This document shows positions 26,603 through 34,913 of a DNA stretch of 64,000 bases, piece after piece. The position numbers and the translations under genes are program-made. This DNA is from Pirellulaceae bacterium. Lineage in GTDB: Bacteria > Planctomycetota > Planctomycetia > Pirellulales > Pirellulaceae. The notes beneath the pieces were generated by a model, which saw nothing but the letters and a program-made list of their open reading frames with translations, was not told where the DNA came from and ran no database searches. Where the stretch lies: positions 1 to 64,000 of the forward strand of contig JANQLU010000108.1 of NCBI GenBank assembly GCA_028280445.1, in the 5' to 3' direction. Within the stretch, counting starts at the first letter, position 1. Each line of letters opens with the position of its first letter.

Positions 26603-26727
26603 GGGTGCCACTGGCCTCAGCCAGTGCTGGGGGTATCAAACCACCGAAAAAAAACGTCATGAATTGAATTTGATCTCAGTGCTTGAAACCAAGGAAACCG
26701 CAACCACTGGCTGGGGCCAGTGCTACC
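26603..26727. repeat. Two oppositely oriented CACTGG...CCAGTG palindromes
   Basis: GGGTGCCACTGGCCTCAGCC with AGTGCTGG follows at 26603-26630, and the reverse-oriented relative CCACTGGCTGGGGCCAGTGC with TACCC lies at 26704-26727. Both share the core seen in the tandem array at 7703-8018. No gene is supported between 26392 and 26988; the whole gap is made of repeat elements. Confidence 0.75.
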
Positions 26728-26732
26728 CAATC

Positions 26733-26820
26733 GCGTAAAATCGGTAGGGCCGGTTCCTACCGGCCGTTTTGTCGATCGGCCGGTGGGAACCGGCCCTACT
26801 CAAATCTGATACGAGTACGA
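26733..26820. repeat. Family D palindrome, copy 2 (duplicated segment)
   Basis: This copy repeats the segment at 26386-26473, starting again with GCGTAAAATCGGTAGGGCC and ending with GATACGAGTACGA. Differences from copy 1 are only a few substitutions and single-base indels. Here GCGTAA is not part of a gene, which shows that the copy came from the gene-end version or from a shared element whose left edge reaches into the coding region. Confidence 0.88.
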
Positions 26821-26988
26821 CACCTATAATCAGGCGGTTGAACCGAAAAAATCAGAATCTTGCTGAGGATGCCATCACATTCTGGTAGAAAACTGCGATT
26901 GATACTGTGCCAGCAAGTTGAAAATGCTAGTTTTCCCAAGACGGTCTTGAGCGGCACTCGTCTCACGACCATCACAATCGTTGTCACA

Positions 26989-28086
26989 ATGCGCGAGCCT
27001 AGATTGAAAAACGTACTGGTAAAATTACTGAAATTCGGGATTTCCTTTGCGATTCTGGGATACCTGTTTTACCGGACCCAGCAGGAAGACGAATTTGCGA
27101 CCATCATGGCTGCGCCCAAAAACTGGGGCTGGATTGCGTTTGGCATCGGCGCCGGTTTGACCGCTTGTATGTTCGGTTTTATTCGATGGTTTATTCTGGT
27201 CCGCGCGCTTCAGGTCCCCATTAGTTTCATCGATGCGGTGCGGCTGGGTTTCCTCGGCCATTTGTTCAATTTGATGTCCGTCGGGGTTCTGGGAGGCGAT
27301 GCGTTGAAAAGCGTCTTTGTCGCTAAACAGGCAGGAAACAAGAAAACTGAGGCCGTGCTCTCGGTTTTTGCCGATCGGCTCATCGGTTTGACCACCATGT
27401 TTTCGGTGGCGGCGGTCGCATTCTGGTGTATCGATTTTGAGAGGTTTGATGCGACCAACCCGACCGAACTCAACGCGATCAAATGGATCTGCAAATCGGT
27501 CACCATCATTTCGGCCTTTGCCATCGGTTCATTTATTTTGTTTTATACGATTCCCAATCTGACGCGGTTGCCGATTTTCCTGCGGATGGAAAAACTCAAA
27601 TGGGTTGGCGGATTTATCGCCAAAGCACTCGGAGCCGTTTCGGCTTACCGGGAAAAACCATCGGCTATCGCTTCAGCATTCGTGTTGAGCCTGGGCATTA
27701 ATTTGATGTTTGCCAGTGCTATTTTTGGCGTCGCCGCGGGGCTCAGTTCCAGCCACCCGACCTACCCTCAACATTTTGTGATCGCGCCCATCGCGATGGT
27801 GGCCAACGCCGTCCCGTTGCCGGGAGGATTGGGAGGACTCGAATTTGCATTGGACTATCTTTATCGCGGTTTTTCAGCGGCCGAACTGCCCACCGAACAC
27901 GGGTTCGTGGTTGCCCTCGGATTTCGAATGATCCTGTTGTCCGTCGCTTTGATCGGTGTGTTTGTCTATCTTTCACGCCGAAAAGAGATCGATTCGCTTT
28001 CTGAAAAGGCCACCTCAGAGTCGATGAGTTTACCCGAGCAGATTTCATCGGCTCAACTCACATATCAACCCGCATCATCGGAATAA
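26989..28086 (+). CDS. Flippase-like integral membrane protein (LPG synthase TM / UPF0104 type)
   Basis: A 365-residue polytopic membrane protein from the ATG at 26989 (MREPRLKNVLVKLLKFG). An upstream extension to 26860 is open but adds a basic, unlikely leader. About eight membrane helices are visible, with family-type features RLGFLGHLFNLMSVGVLGGD, then FADRLIGLTTMF and PLPGGLGGLEFALDYLY. This domain family (the membrane part of lysylphosphatidylglycerol synthase, AglD and related proteins) is linked to lipid flipping or lipid-linked sugar handling; no aminoacyl-transferase domain is present here. It stands alone after the repeat-rich gap. The precise role is unknown. Confidence 0.85.
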   Translation: MREPRLKNVLVKLLKFGISFAILGYLFYRTQQEDEFATIMAAPKNWGWIAFGIGAGLTACMFGFIRWFILVRALQVPISFIDAVRLGFLGHLFNLMSVGVLGGDALKSVFVAKQAGNKKTEAVLSVFADRLIGLTTMFSVAAVAFWCIDFERFDATNPTELNAIKWICKSVTIISAFAIGSFILFYTIPNLTRLPIFLRMEKLKWVGGFIAKALGAVSAYREKPSAIASAFVLSLGINLMFASAIFGVAAGLSSSHPTYPQHFVIAPIAMVANAVPLPGGLGGLEFALDYLYRGFSAAELPTEHGFVVALGFRMILLSVALIGVFVYLSRRKEIDSLSEKATSESMSLPEQISSAQLTYQPASSE

Positions 28087-28237
28087 TCCGCGCGGCGGCG
28101 TCACGGCTGATAAATCCGTCAATTGAGTCGAATCCTGTCGCTGGTTCTGGACAAGTATTTGATTTGCAATTGGGGATGACGACCTACATTTCAACATCCC
28201 CACAATTGGTTGCATTGATTGGTTACGAAAAACAGCG

Positions 28238-29053
28238 ATGACACAAGATCTGATCTCGTCCAAATACTTGACGGTCGACTACGACGAACCGGAAACGCCT
28301 GAAGCGTCCTCCACGGCTGAGTCTTCTGACATTTTCGTGGAAACTCCCCGGCCAAACCGTAAGTTCCCAACCGGGTTGATCGTGCTATGCGGCTTGTTCG
28401 TACTGATCTCCATGATCGGGATGTATTCAGCGGTTAATAAACTAACAACCCTTTACTTCCATAAAACCGAATCGGTTGACTTGAGTTCGCTGGGTAATGA
28501 TTCCCGTTCACGCCGTTTCAAGCGCGAAATTCGAGAAATGGAAAACCGGGCGGCCGAAACACAGACGAAATACCTGCCCTACATGACCTACAACGAAATT
28601 CTGAAATTCGGCCTGGCGGTTGGTTTTGCGATTGCCGTTGGCCTGCTGATCATTCGCTATCCTAAAGCCCGAAAATTTGCGATGACGGTATGCTGTGTGG
28701 CGATGTTTTATCACATTTCGGCGATCACCATCACGTGTCTGTCGACGGCCGAAGTGCTCGGACCGATGGGAAATTTCCTGGACGCTTCGGCGTCAAATGT
28801 CGAAGAATATCAGTCGATGTCAGCGGCTGAAAAAGCGGACGCCCAACAAGCTTTCTCGCGAGCAATGACTGGTGGTTTTATCCTCTTTATCGGGTTCTAC
28901 TTGATTATCAAATTCGCTTTCTACGGAGGGTGTCTCCTATATCTCGGCCGGCCAGAGATTCGCGATTTGTTCGAAAATCAGCCTGAAACACCCGCCATCG
29001 ACGTATCGTCGACAGCCCCGGAATCTGAATTGGCCCCGATTCAAATGGGCTAG
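28238..29053 (+). CDS. Four-TM membrane protein of unknown function
   Basis: A 271-residue protein that I do not recognise. The N-terminal 44 residues are acidic and probably cytoplasmic. Membrane helices are at about 45-68 (TGLIVLCGLFVLISMIGMYS), 113-132 (FGLAVGFAIAVGLLIIRY), 139-160 and 213-237, and between the first two lies a charged loop of about 40 residues. The C-terminus is a short acidic tail. The gene starts 150 bases after the flippase-like gene on the same strand, so co-transcription is possible but not shown. No catalytic motif was seen. Confidence 0.75.
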   Translation: MTQDLISSKYLTVDYDEPETPEASSTAESSDIFVETPRPNRKFPTGLIVLCGLFVLISMIGMYSAVNKLTTLYFHKTESVDLSSLGNDSRSRRFKREIREMENRAAETQTKYLPYMTYNEILKFGLAVGFAIAVGLLIIRYPKARKFAMTVCCVAMFYHISAITITCLSTAEVLGPMGNFLDASASNVEEYQSMSAAEKADAQQAFSRAMTGGFILFIGFYLIIKFAFYGGCLLYLGRPEIRDLFENQPETPAIDVSSTAPESELAPIQMG

Positions 29054-29076
29054 TAAAGTCAATTGTGAAGATTTTA

Positions 29077-29125
29077 TTAACGGATCGTTGCGCACATCCG
29101 GCAATATGGAAAAATTTTCCGTTAA
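29077..29125. promoter_or_regulatory. 8-base inverted repeat upstream of the PEP-CTERM gene
   Basis: TTAACGGA at 29077-29084 and TCCGTTAA at 29118-29125 are exact inverted copies with 33 bases between them. A second smaller inverted pair, TGCTTA (29172-29177) and TAAGCA (29186-29191), lies closer to the gene. Either could be a regulator site for the PEP-CTERM gene or an end structure for the preceding gene. No promoter box is certain. Confidence 0.35.
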
Positions 29126-29246
29126 CACAAACTTCGCGCATTTTTACTTCGATATTTTAACTAATTCATCTTGCTTAAATTACAATAAGCAGGTCGAATA
29201 TGTTGAATCTAGAACATGCTACTTTGTTTCGAGGAGACCTTTCTCT

Positions 29247-29930
29247 ATGTCTGTCAGGAAAATAATTTCTGCAGCTGCCATGGCCATGTTGTTGGCCATC
29301 CCCACGGCACAAGCAGATTTGGAGCTGACCGGAGTCGTTGATGGCGACCTGACCGGTGGGATTCCAAAAGCAGTGATTCTTACTGCCACTGGAGCTGAAG
29401 ACCTTTCGATGTGGGCAGTCGGCTCCGCAAATAATGGTAATGGTACAGATGGGCCAGAGTTTATTCTGTCTGGCGTCGCTTCGGCCGGTGATACGATCAT
29501 TATCGCCAGTAATGCTGCATCACTCGCCTTCTTCCAAGACAATTTTGTGGACAGCTTTATCCTGTTCACCTCCGGTGCTGCATCTATCAATGGGGATGAC
29601 GCGATCGAATTGTTCTTTGATGCAACCGGTGTTTTTTCCGGTGGTGAAACGCTGATTGATTTGTACGGCGATCAAAATGTTGATGGTTCCGGCCAAAGCT
29701 GGGAATACGCCGATGGCTACGCTGTTCGAACCGGTGGAACTCCTGATGGTTTGTTTAACCAAGCCAACTGGAATTCCCAAAATGGTGCGCTCGATACCTT
29801 GGATGAAACGCAACAAGCTCAAGCATTGGGAGCTGCGTTTGGTTTTACCGTCGTTCCGGAACCAGCATCAGCTGGCCTCCTCGGATTGGCTGCCATCGCT
29901 GGAATCGGATTTATCCGACGCCGCAAATAA
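29247..29930 (+). CDS. PEP-CTERM sorted exported protein
   Basis: The ATG at 29247 follows a clear GAGGAGA ribosome-binding site and gives 227 residues. A signal peptide comes first (MSVRKIISAAAMAMLLAIPT followed by AQA). The mature part (about 25-195) is acidic and rich in Gly, Asp and Asn, with GDDAIELFFDATG and SGQSWEYADGYAVR; it resembles lamin-tail-like beta domains of secreted proteins, but this is tentative. The C-terminus VPEPASAGLLGLAAIAGIGF followed by IRRRK is a textbook PEP-CTERM signal: Pro-Glu-Pro motif, hydrophobic helix, basic end. Such proteins are processed by an exosortase and are usually linked to exopolysaccharide. No exosortase is in the window. A strong terminator follows. 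Confidence 0.93.
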   Translation: MSVRKIISAAAMAMLLAIPTAQADLELTGVVDGDLTGGIPKAVILTATGAEDLSMWAVGSANNGNGTDGPEFILSGVASAGDTIIIASNAASLAFFQDNFVDSFILFTSGAASINGDDAIELFFDATGVFSGGETLIDLYGDQNVDGSGQSWEYADGYAVRTGGTPDGLFNQANWNSQNGALDTLDETQQAQALGAAFGFTVVPEPASAGLLGLAAIAGIGFIRRRK

Positions 29931-29950
29931 TCATTAAATTGAAATACAAC

Positions 29951-29986
29951 AAAACCTGATGGATCTACCGTCCATCAGGTTTTTTT
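29951..29986 (+). terminator. Rho-independent terminator after the PEP-CTERM gene
   Basis: AAAACCTGATGGA and TCCATCAGGTTTT pair perfectly around a seven-base loop, and the right arm runs into TTTTTTTATT. It starts 20 bases after the stop codon at 29930. Confidence 0.93.
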
Positions 29987-30020
29987 ATTGCGCGTGTGGA
30001 AGTGTGACTCATTCGTTCGG

Positions 30021-30115
30021 GCGAGGCAACCGGGAGGGCGAGGCTCCTGCCGAGCCAATCCAACACACGTAGCGGCTCGGCAGGAGCCTCGCCCTCCCAA
30101 GCCTCGCCCTCCCAC
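30021..30115. repeat. Dispersed repeat, family B, paired as a long palindrome
   Basis: GGGAGGGCGAGGCTCCTGCC with GAGCC is followed after about 17 bases by its reverse complement GGCTCGGCAGGAGCCTCGCC with CTCCC, then a further GCCTCGCCCTCCC unit. The pair would form a stem of about 25 bases. The single-orientation relative is at 15136-15186. Confidence 0.88.
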
Positions 30116-30519
30116 ATAAAAATTCATTTGAAAACCACGAACCAAACACCGTTTTGACAAGTAAATCATTGACCCGTTAAACCACCACAACGATCTGATA
30201 GCATCCGCTGCAAGCACCCGATCCTACAACCCTCAAAATCGGCACCGTTCTCGGCACCGTCCCACATTTTTGAGGTGTTTGTGACATTCGCTGCCGATGG
30301 TAAATTAAGTATTTAAGCCAGCAGATTGTGCCAGTATTGCAACAAAATCATCACTGTTGATCCGATCTCAGTTGACTCACCAGACATCGCCGCAGCTCTA
30401 GTATTCCGCTCGAATACGAACAGTTGCACCGTTCCAAAATTGTGTTGAATCACTCCAATTTCAAGGTGCTCTGTCACCCAAAGGGACGGAGTGCGCGCGG
30501 ATACAAAATTCGTTAAACC
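30116..30519. other. Leader region in front of the polysaccharide locus
   Basis: About 400 bases contain no supported gene. It should carry the promoter of the large plus-strand locus. It holds an inverted repeat (CCTCAAAA at 30231-30238, TTTTGAGG at 30268-30275) that encloses two direct copies of TCGGCACCGT at 30239-30248 and 30251-30260, and then an AT-rich stretch at 30300-30320 (GGTAAATTAAGTATTTAAGC). Which of these is used for control is unknown. Confidence 0.5.
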
Positions 30520-31473
30520 GTGTTACTAAACGACAAAAAAATATTCGTTGCCGGTCATCTTGGCATGGTTGGTGCGGCGATGATGCGAAAACTTGTTGCA
30601 ATGGGTTGCAACAACATCGTCCATCGCTCGCGTGACCAGCTGGATCTTTGCAACCAGGCAGCCGTATTTGATTTTTTCGACATGGAAAAACCAGATGTCG
30701 TGTTTTTAGCAGCAGCTAAAGTCGGCGGGATTTACGCCAATACAACGTATCCGGCCCAATTCATTTATGAAAATCTGGCCATCGCCACCAACTGTATTCA
30801 CGGGGCCTATCGGGCGGGCTGTCCGCGATTGTTGTATCTCGGCAGCTCGTGTATCTATCCAAAATTTGCCCCACAACCGATGCCTGAAACTTGCCTGTTA
30901 TCCGGTCCACTCGAAGAAACCAACCAAGCGTATTCGGTGGCCAAAATTGCTGGTCTCAAAATGTGCGAATATTATCGGCAACAATTTGGCGTGGTCTATC
31001 ATTCAGTCATCCCGACGAATTTGTACGGGCCAGGCGACAATTATCATCCGGAAAATTCGCACGTCCTGCCTGCGTTGATTCGAAAATTTCATCTTGCCAA
31101 AATCCAGGACCATGATTCGGTTGTCATCTGGGGCACCGGCAAACCTCGACGTGAATTGCTGCATGTCGACGATATGGCGGACGCTCTGTTCCATCTTGCG
31201 ACCCTCGATGATCCACCCAATTTGGTTAACGTGGGCACTGGAATTGATGTCACAATAACTGAGCTTGCCGAAATGACTGCAAAAATCGTAGGATTTGAAG
31301 GGCAGTTGGAGTTTGACCCCACCCGACCGGACGGTACTCCGGTCAAAAGGACAGATATCCGACGTATTCAGGAAACTGGTTGGAACCCTAAAATTGAATT
31401 GCAGGAAGGCATTCGACAAACCTACCAGGCATTCCTCCAAGAAACCGAGTCAAATCTAATTCGCGAAAAATGA
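30520..31473 (+). CDS. fcl: GDP-L-fucose synthase
   Basis: A 317-residue SDR enzyme that epimerises and reduces GDP-4-keto-6-deoxy-D-mannose to GDP-L-fucose in the cytoplasm. It opens with a GTG at 30520. The NADP-binding motif is VAGHLGMVGAAMMRKL, with AAAKVGGIYANTTYPAQFIY, LYLGSSCIYPKFAPQPMPE (Ser and Cys of the active site) and the catalytic Tyr/Lys in NQAYSVAKIAGLKMCEYY, and TNLYGPGDNYHPENSHVLPA. It is the first gene of the polysaccharide locus, and its stop overlaps the gmd start by four bases (ATGA), the two enzymes acting in successive steps. The order fcl-gmd is reversed relative to the pathway order. Confidence 0.95.
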   Translation: MLLNDKKIFVAGHLGMVGAAMMRKLVAMGCNNIVHRSRDQLDLCNQAAVFDFFDMEKPDVVFLAAAKVGGIYANTTYPAQFIYENLAIATNCIHGAYRAGCPRLLYLGSSCIYPKFAPQPMPETCLLSGPLEETNQAYSVAKIAGLKMCEYYRQQFGVVYHSVIPTNLYGPGDNYHPENSHVLPALIRKFHLAKIQDHDSVVIWGTGKPRRELLHVDDMADALFHLATLDDPPNLVNVGTGIDVTITELAEMTAKIVGFEGQLEFDPTRPDGTPVKRTDIRRIQETGWNPKIELQEGIRQTYQAFLQETESNLIREK

Positions 31474-32489
31474 CAACAAGAAAAGCGCTGATTACTGGTA
31501 TTACGGGACAAGATGGTTCTTATCTGGCTGAACTGCTGCTGGAAAAAGGCTACGAGGTTCACGGGATCGTACGGCGGAGCAGTACGTTTAATACCTCGAG
31601 AATCGATCACATTTACGAAGATCCGCATGAACTCAATGCAAAATTGTTTTTGCATTATGGAGATCTGACGGACGGCCAGAACATGACCAATCTGGTTTTG
31701 AATATCGGGCCTGACGAGATTTATAACCTGGGGGCACAAAGCCACGTACGGGTGTCTTTCGATTCGCCGGTTTACACAGTTCAAACCGTCGGGCTCGGAG
31801 CTCTCAACATTTTAGAGGCAGCGCGACAGCTCAATACTGAAAAACAGGTTCGCGTTTATCAGGCTTCTTCGTCAGAGATGTACGGCGAAGTGTCCGAAAC
31901 TCCTCAAAACGAAAATACAGCGTTTCATCCGCGGAGCCCTTACGCGTGTGCCAAAGTTTACGCGTTTCACCAAACGGTCAACTATCGAAACGCCTATGAC
32001 TTGTTTGCCTGCAACGGCATTCTGTTCAATCACGAATCGCCTCGACGCGGTGAAACATTTGTCACTCGCAAAATTACACGTGCCGCCGCCAGAATTAAAT
32101 TGGGTCTGCAAGACAAACTGTATCTGGGTAACCTCGACGCAAAACGCGACTGGGGTTACGCCAAAGATTATGTCGAAGGCATGTGGCTGATGTTACAACA
32201 CCACACGCCGGACGATTTTGTCTTGGCGACCGGTGAAACGCAAAGTATTCGCCAGTTTCTCGATTACACGTTTGACCATTTGGAAATCGACTGGCAACAA
32301 CACGTTGAAATTGATCCACGCTATTTCCGGCCGACCGAAGTCGATTTGTTGCTCGGCGACGCTTCGAAAGCCCGTCGGGAGCTCGGCTGGGAACCAAAAA
32401 CCAGTTGTATCGAACTTGCCCAGATTATGGTCGACCACGATATGGAACTGGCCAAGCAAGAAGCAATCCAGAAAAGCCTGGCGGAATAA
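31470..32489 (+). CDS. gmd: GDP-mannose 4,6-dehydratase
   Basis: A 339-residue extended SDR that converts GDP-D-mannose to GDP-4-keto-6-deoxy-D-mannose, the substrate of the fcl product. Motifs are the Rossmann loop ITGITGQDGSYLAELLLEKG, HGIVRRSSTFNTSRIDHIY, HYGDLTDGQNMTNLV, the catalytic region SSSEMYGEVSETPQNE and the Y-x-x-x-K in SPYACAKVYAFHQ, then NGILFNHESPRRGETFVTRK, which is diagnostic for Gmd. Length and motif order fit the family exactly. The start overlaps the fcl stop. A gap of 145 bases without a gene follows before ugd. Confidence 0.96.
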   Translation: MTTRKALITGITGQDGSYLAELLLEKGYEVHGIVRRSSTFNTSRIDHIYEDPHELNAKLFLHYGDLTDGQNMTNLVLNIGPDEIYNLGAQSHVRVSFDSPVYTVQTVGLGALNILEAARQLNTEKQVRVYQASSSEMYGEVSETPQNENTAFHPRSPYACAKVYAFHQTVNYRNAYDLFACNGILFNHESPRRGETFVTRKITRAAARIKLGLQDKLYLGNLDAKRDWGYAKDYVEGMWLMLQHHTPDDFVLATGETQSIRQFLDYTFDHLEIDWQQHVEIDPRYFRPTEVDLLLGDASKARRELGWEPKTSCIELAQIMVDHDMELAKQEAIQKSLAE

Positions 32490-32634
32490 AATATCTAATT
32501 CGTTAATGAAATGATTCGAACTCATGCTATTGTAAGTTTGGCTCATTCCGATTTTTGCCTGAATGAAACTGCAGCGAGAATCTTGCCGTTGACAACCAGG
32601 TTTAGTTTTATTCGTAGCAATTTAAATTTCACTT

Positions 32635-34041
32635 ATGTCTGATCAAATCAAAATTTGTTGCATCGGCGCCGGTTATGTTGGCGGCCCTACGATGGCAATG
32701 ATTGCCAAGCAATGTCCGGACATTGACGTGCACGTTGTGGACATCAATCAATCTCGGATCGATGCTTGGAATTCCGAGCAACTGCCGGTCTACGAACCGG
32801 GGCTTTTGGAAGTCGTTCGGGAAGCTCGCAACCGGAATCTTCGCTTTACGACCAATGTTGATACGGCCATCCGCGAAGCGAACATCGTTTTTATTTCCGT
32901 CAACACGCCAACCAAAACGTTCGGTATCGGTGCCGGTCGTGCAGCCAATTTGGAATTCGTTGAGAAATGCGCACGAACGATTGCCCAAAACTCTGATTCT
33001 CATAAAGTCATTGTCGAAAAATCAACACTGCCCGTTCGAACGGCCGAAGCGGTCAAACGCATCCTCAATGCGTCCACCAACGGCTCGGGGGCGTCGTTTG
33101 ACGTTTTGAGCAATCCTGAGTTTCTCGCCGAAGGTACAGCGATCGAGGATTTGCTGAACCCGGATCGGGTTCTCATTGGTGGCGAAAGTGAAAAAGCCAT
33201 TGAAACGTTGGCAGGTGTTTATGGTCGCTGGGTGCCCAACGACCGAATCATTCGAACCAACCTTTGGAGCAGCGAGCTTTCCAAGTTGACGGCCAACGCG
33301 TTTCTGGCACAGCGTGTGAGTTCGATCAATGCGATTTCGGCACTATGTGAAGCAACCGGTGCGGATATTGACGAAGTCGCCAATGCCATCGGAACCGATT
33401 CGCGGATCGGACCGAAATTCCTCAAAGCTTCTGTCGGCTTCGGTGGATCCTGTTTTCAAAAAGACATTTTGAACCTCGTTTATCTTTGCGAGCATTTTGG
33501 TTTGACCGAGGTTGCCCAATATTGGGAACAGGTCATCAAAATGAATGATCACCAGAAGTATCGATTTTCAACTCGAATCGTCAAAACGATGTTCAACACC
33601 GTTTCCGACAAAAATATCGCTATCTGGGGATTTGCATTTAAAAAAGATACTAACGATACGCGAGAGTCAGCCGCGATTTATGTTTGCCGCGACCTGTTAG
33701 AGGAACGGGCAAAATTGACGATCTATGATCCACAGGTCAGTCTCGATCAAATCCGAACTGATTTGGAATATTTGATGGTCAGTCCTGACGGTACGTTGAG
33801 CGAGATTAATCGACAGTTAATCGAAAACAACGTGACCGTGGCCGAATCTGCTGAAGCGGCGGCAGAAAACGCCCACGCGATCGCTGTCATGACGGAATGG
33901 GACGAATTTAAAACGGCCGAATTCCAATCCATTTACAAATCCATGCAAAAACCTGCATTCGTGTTTGACGGACGCAATATTCTCGATCGCAATAAGCTCC
34001 GAGATATCGGTTTTGAAATCCAGTCGATTGGAAAAAGCTAA
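32635..34041 (+). CDS. ugd: UDP-glucose 6-dehydrogenase
   Basis: A 468-residue NAD-dependent enzyme that oxidises UDP-glucose to UDP-glucuronate. The N-terminal Rossmann motif is CIGAGYVGGPTMAMIA, with FISVNTPTKTFGIGAGRAAN, VEKSTLPVRTAEAV and LSNPEFLAEGTAIEDLLNPD. The catalytic cysteine is in ASVGFGGSCFQKDILNLVYL, and the C-terminal UDP-binding domain starts near FKKDTNDTRESAAIYVCRDL. The length and the spelling of these motifs resemble the animal-type enzyme rather than the roughly 390-residue enterobacterial Ugd. GDP-mannose dehydrogenase is less likely. It supplies glucuronic acid for the surface glycan. Confidence 0.93.
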   Translation: MSDQIKICCIGAGYVGGPTMAMIAKQCPDIDVHVVDINQSRIDAWNSEQLPVYEPGLLEVVREARNRNLRFTTNVDTAIREANIVFISVNTPTKTFGIGAGRAANLEFVEKCARTIAQNSDSHKVIVEKSTLPVRTAEAVKRILNASTNGSGASFDVLSNPEFLAEGTAIEDLLNPDRVLIGGESEKAIETLAGVYGRWVPNDRIIRTNLWSSELSKLTANAFLAQRVSSINAISALCEATGADIDEVANAIGTDSRIGPKFLKASVGFGGSCFQKDILNLVYLCEHFGLTEVAQYWEQVIKMNDHQKYRFSTRIVKTMFNTVSDKNIAIWGFAFKKDTNDTRESAAIYVCRDLLEERAKLTIYDPQVSLDQIRTDLEYLMVSPDGTLSEINRQLIENNVTVAESAEAAAENAHAIAVMTEWDEFKTAEFQSIYKSMQKPAFVFDGRNILDRNKLRDIGFEIQSIGKS

Positions 34042-34168
34042 ATCTTGGACGCAACGTAAGCGAAAGCGTTGCGACCGGCCTAAAACGACGTTGCTGATAT
34101 TTCGTGTTTGAATTCAAATACATGGGTCATTGGAATTCTGTTTTTGAAAGCCAAGTTTAAATCCCGAC

Positions 34169-34912
34169 GTGAATCCCAGAATACTTGCCGTCATCCCCGC
34201 ACGATACGCATCGGTTCGTTTTCCCGGCAAACCGCTGGCGGATATTTGTGGAAAACCGATGATCCAGTGGGTTTACGAATCTGCCCAGGCCTGTCCAAAA
34301 ATTGACCATGTTATTGTTGCGACTGATGACGAGCGAATCTTGTCAGCCGCTGAAAACGTTGGCGCACAGGCCATGATGACGGGAACGCATCATCAAACGG
34401 GCACAGACCGGGTTGGAGAGATCGCCGACCAACTCGACGATTACGATGTTTACGTCAACATTCAAGGCGACCAGCCATTTATAACCCCCGAAATTATCAA
34501 CGCACTGGTCGAGCCTTTTTTCGAATCGCAAACGCCTCAAATGGCAACGATTGCGTGTCCACTGAGCGGCGGCGATTTTCAAAACCCCAATTCCGTGAAA
34601 GTGATTTGCGATTTGAAGATGAACGCAATCTATTTTTCACGTAGCGAAATCCCATTTCGAAGAAAAACAATCGAAAATTTGCCGGTCTATCATCATTTGG
34701 GTTTGTATGCCTTTTCTCGAGATTACCTTCTACAATTTCAACGGTTCACGCCAACGCCGCTAGAACAATCCGAACAGCTCGAGCAACTGCGTGCTGTTGA
34801 AAATGGAGCTAAAATACGTGTCTCGATCGTTGATCAACCCATCATCGAAGTAAACACTCCCCAAGACCTGGTTGCCGCAAATGCGGCGATGGCCAAACAA
34901 TTGGAACATTAG
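34169..34912 (+). CDS. kdsB: 3-deoxy-manno-octulosonate cytidylyltransferase (CMP-Kdo synthetase)
   Basis: A 247-residue nucleotidyltransferase that activates Kdo with CTP. It appears to use a GTG start at 34169. The signature VIPARYASVRFPGKPLADIC is followed by VIVATDDERI, TGTDRVGEI, VNIQGDQPFITPEII and YHHLGLYAFSRDYLLQF, all as expected for KdsB. Kdo is needed for LPS inner core or for capsule linkage. It is followed immediately by the arabinose-5-phosphate isomerase gene, so two of the four Kdo steps are together here; kdsA and kdsC are not in the window. Confidence 0.94.
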   Translation: MNPRILAVIPARYASVRFPGKPLADICGKPMIQWVYESAQACPKIDHVIVATDDERILSAAENVGAQAMMTGTHHQTGTDRVGEIADQLDDYDVYVNIQGDQPFITPEIINALVEPFFESQTPQMATIACPLSGGDFQNPNSVKVICDLKMNAIYFSRSEIPFRRKTIENLPVYHHLGLYAFSRDYLLQFQRFTPTPLEQSEQLEQLRAVENGAKIRVSIVDQPIIEVNTPQDLVAANAAMAKQLEH

Positions 34913-34913
34913 T

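Noticed and set aside
29054..29246. Sigma-54 promoter before the PEP-CTERM gene
   Set aside because: No TGGC-N-TTGC type pair with the needed spacing could be found by eye.
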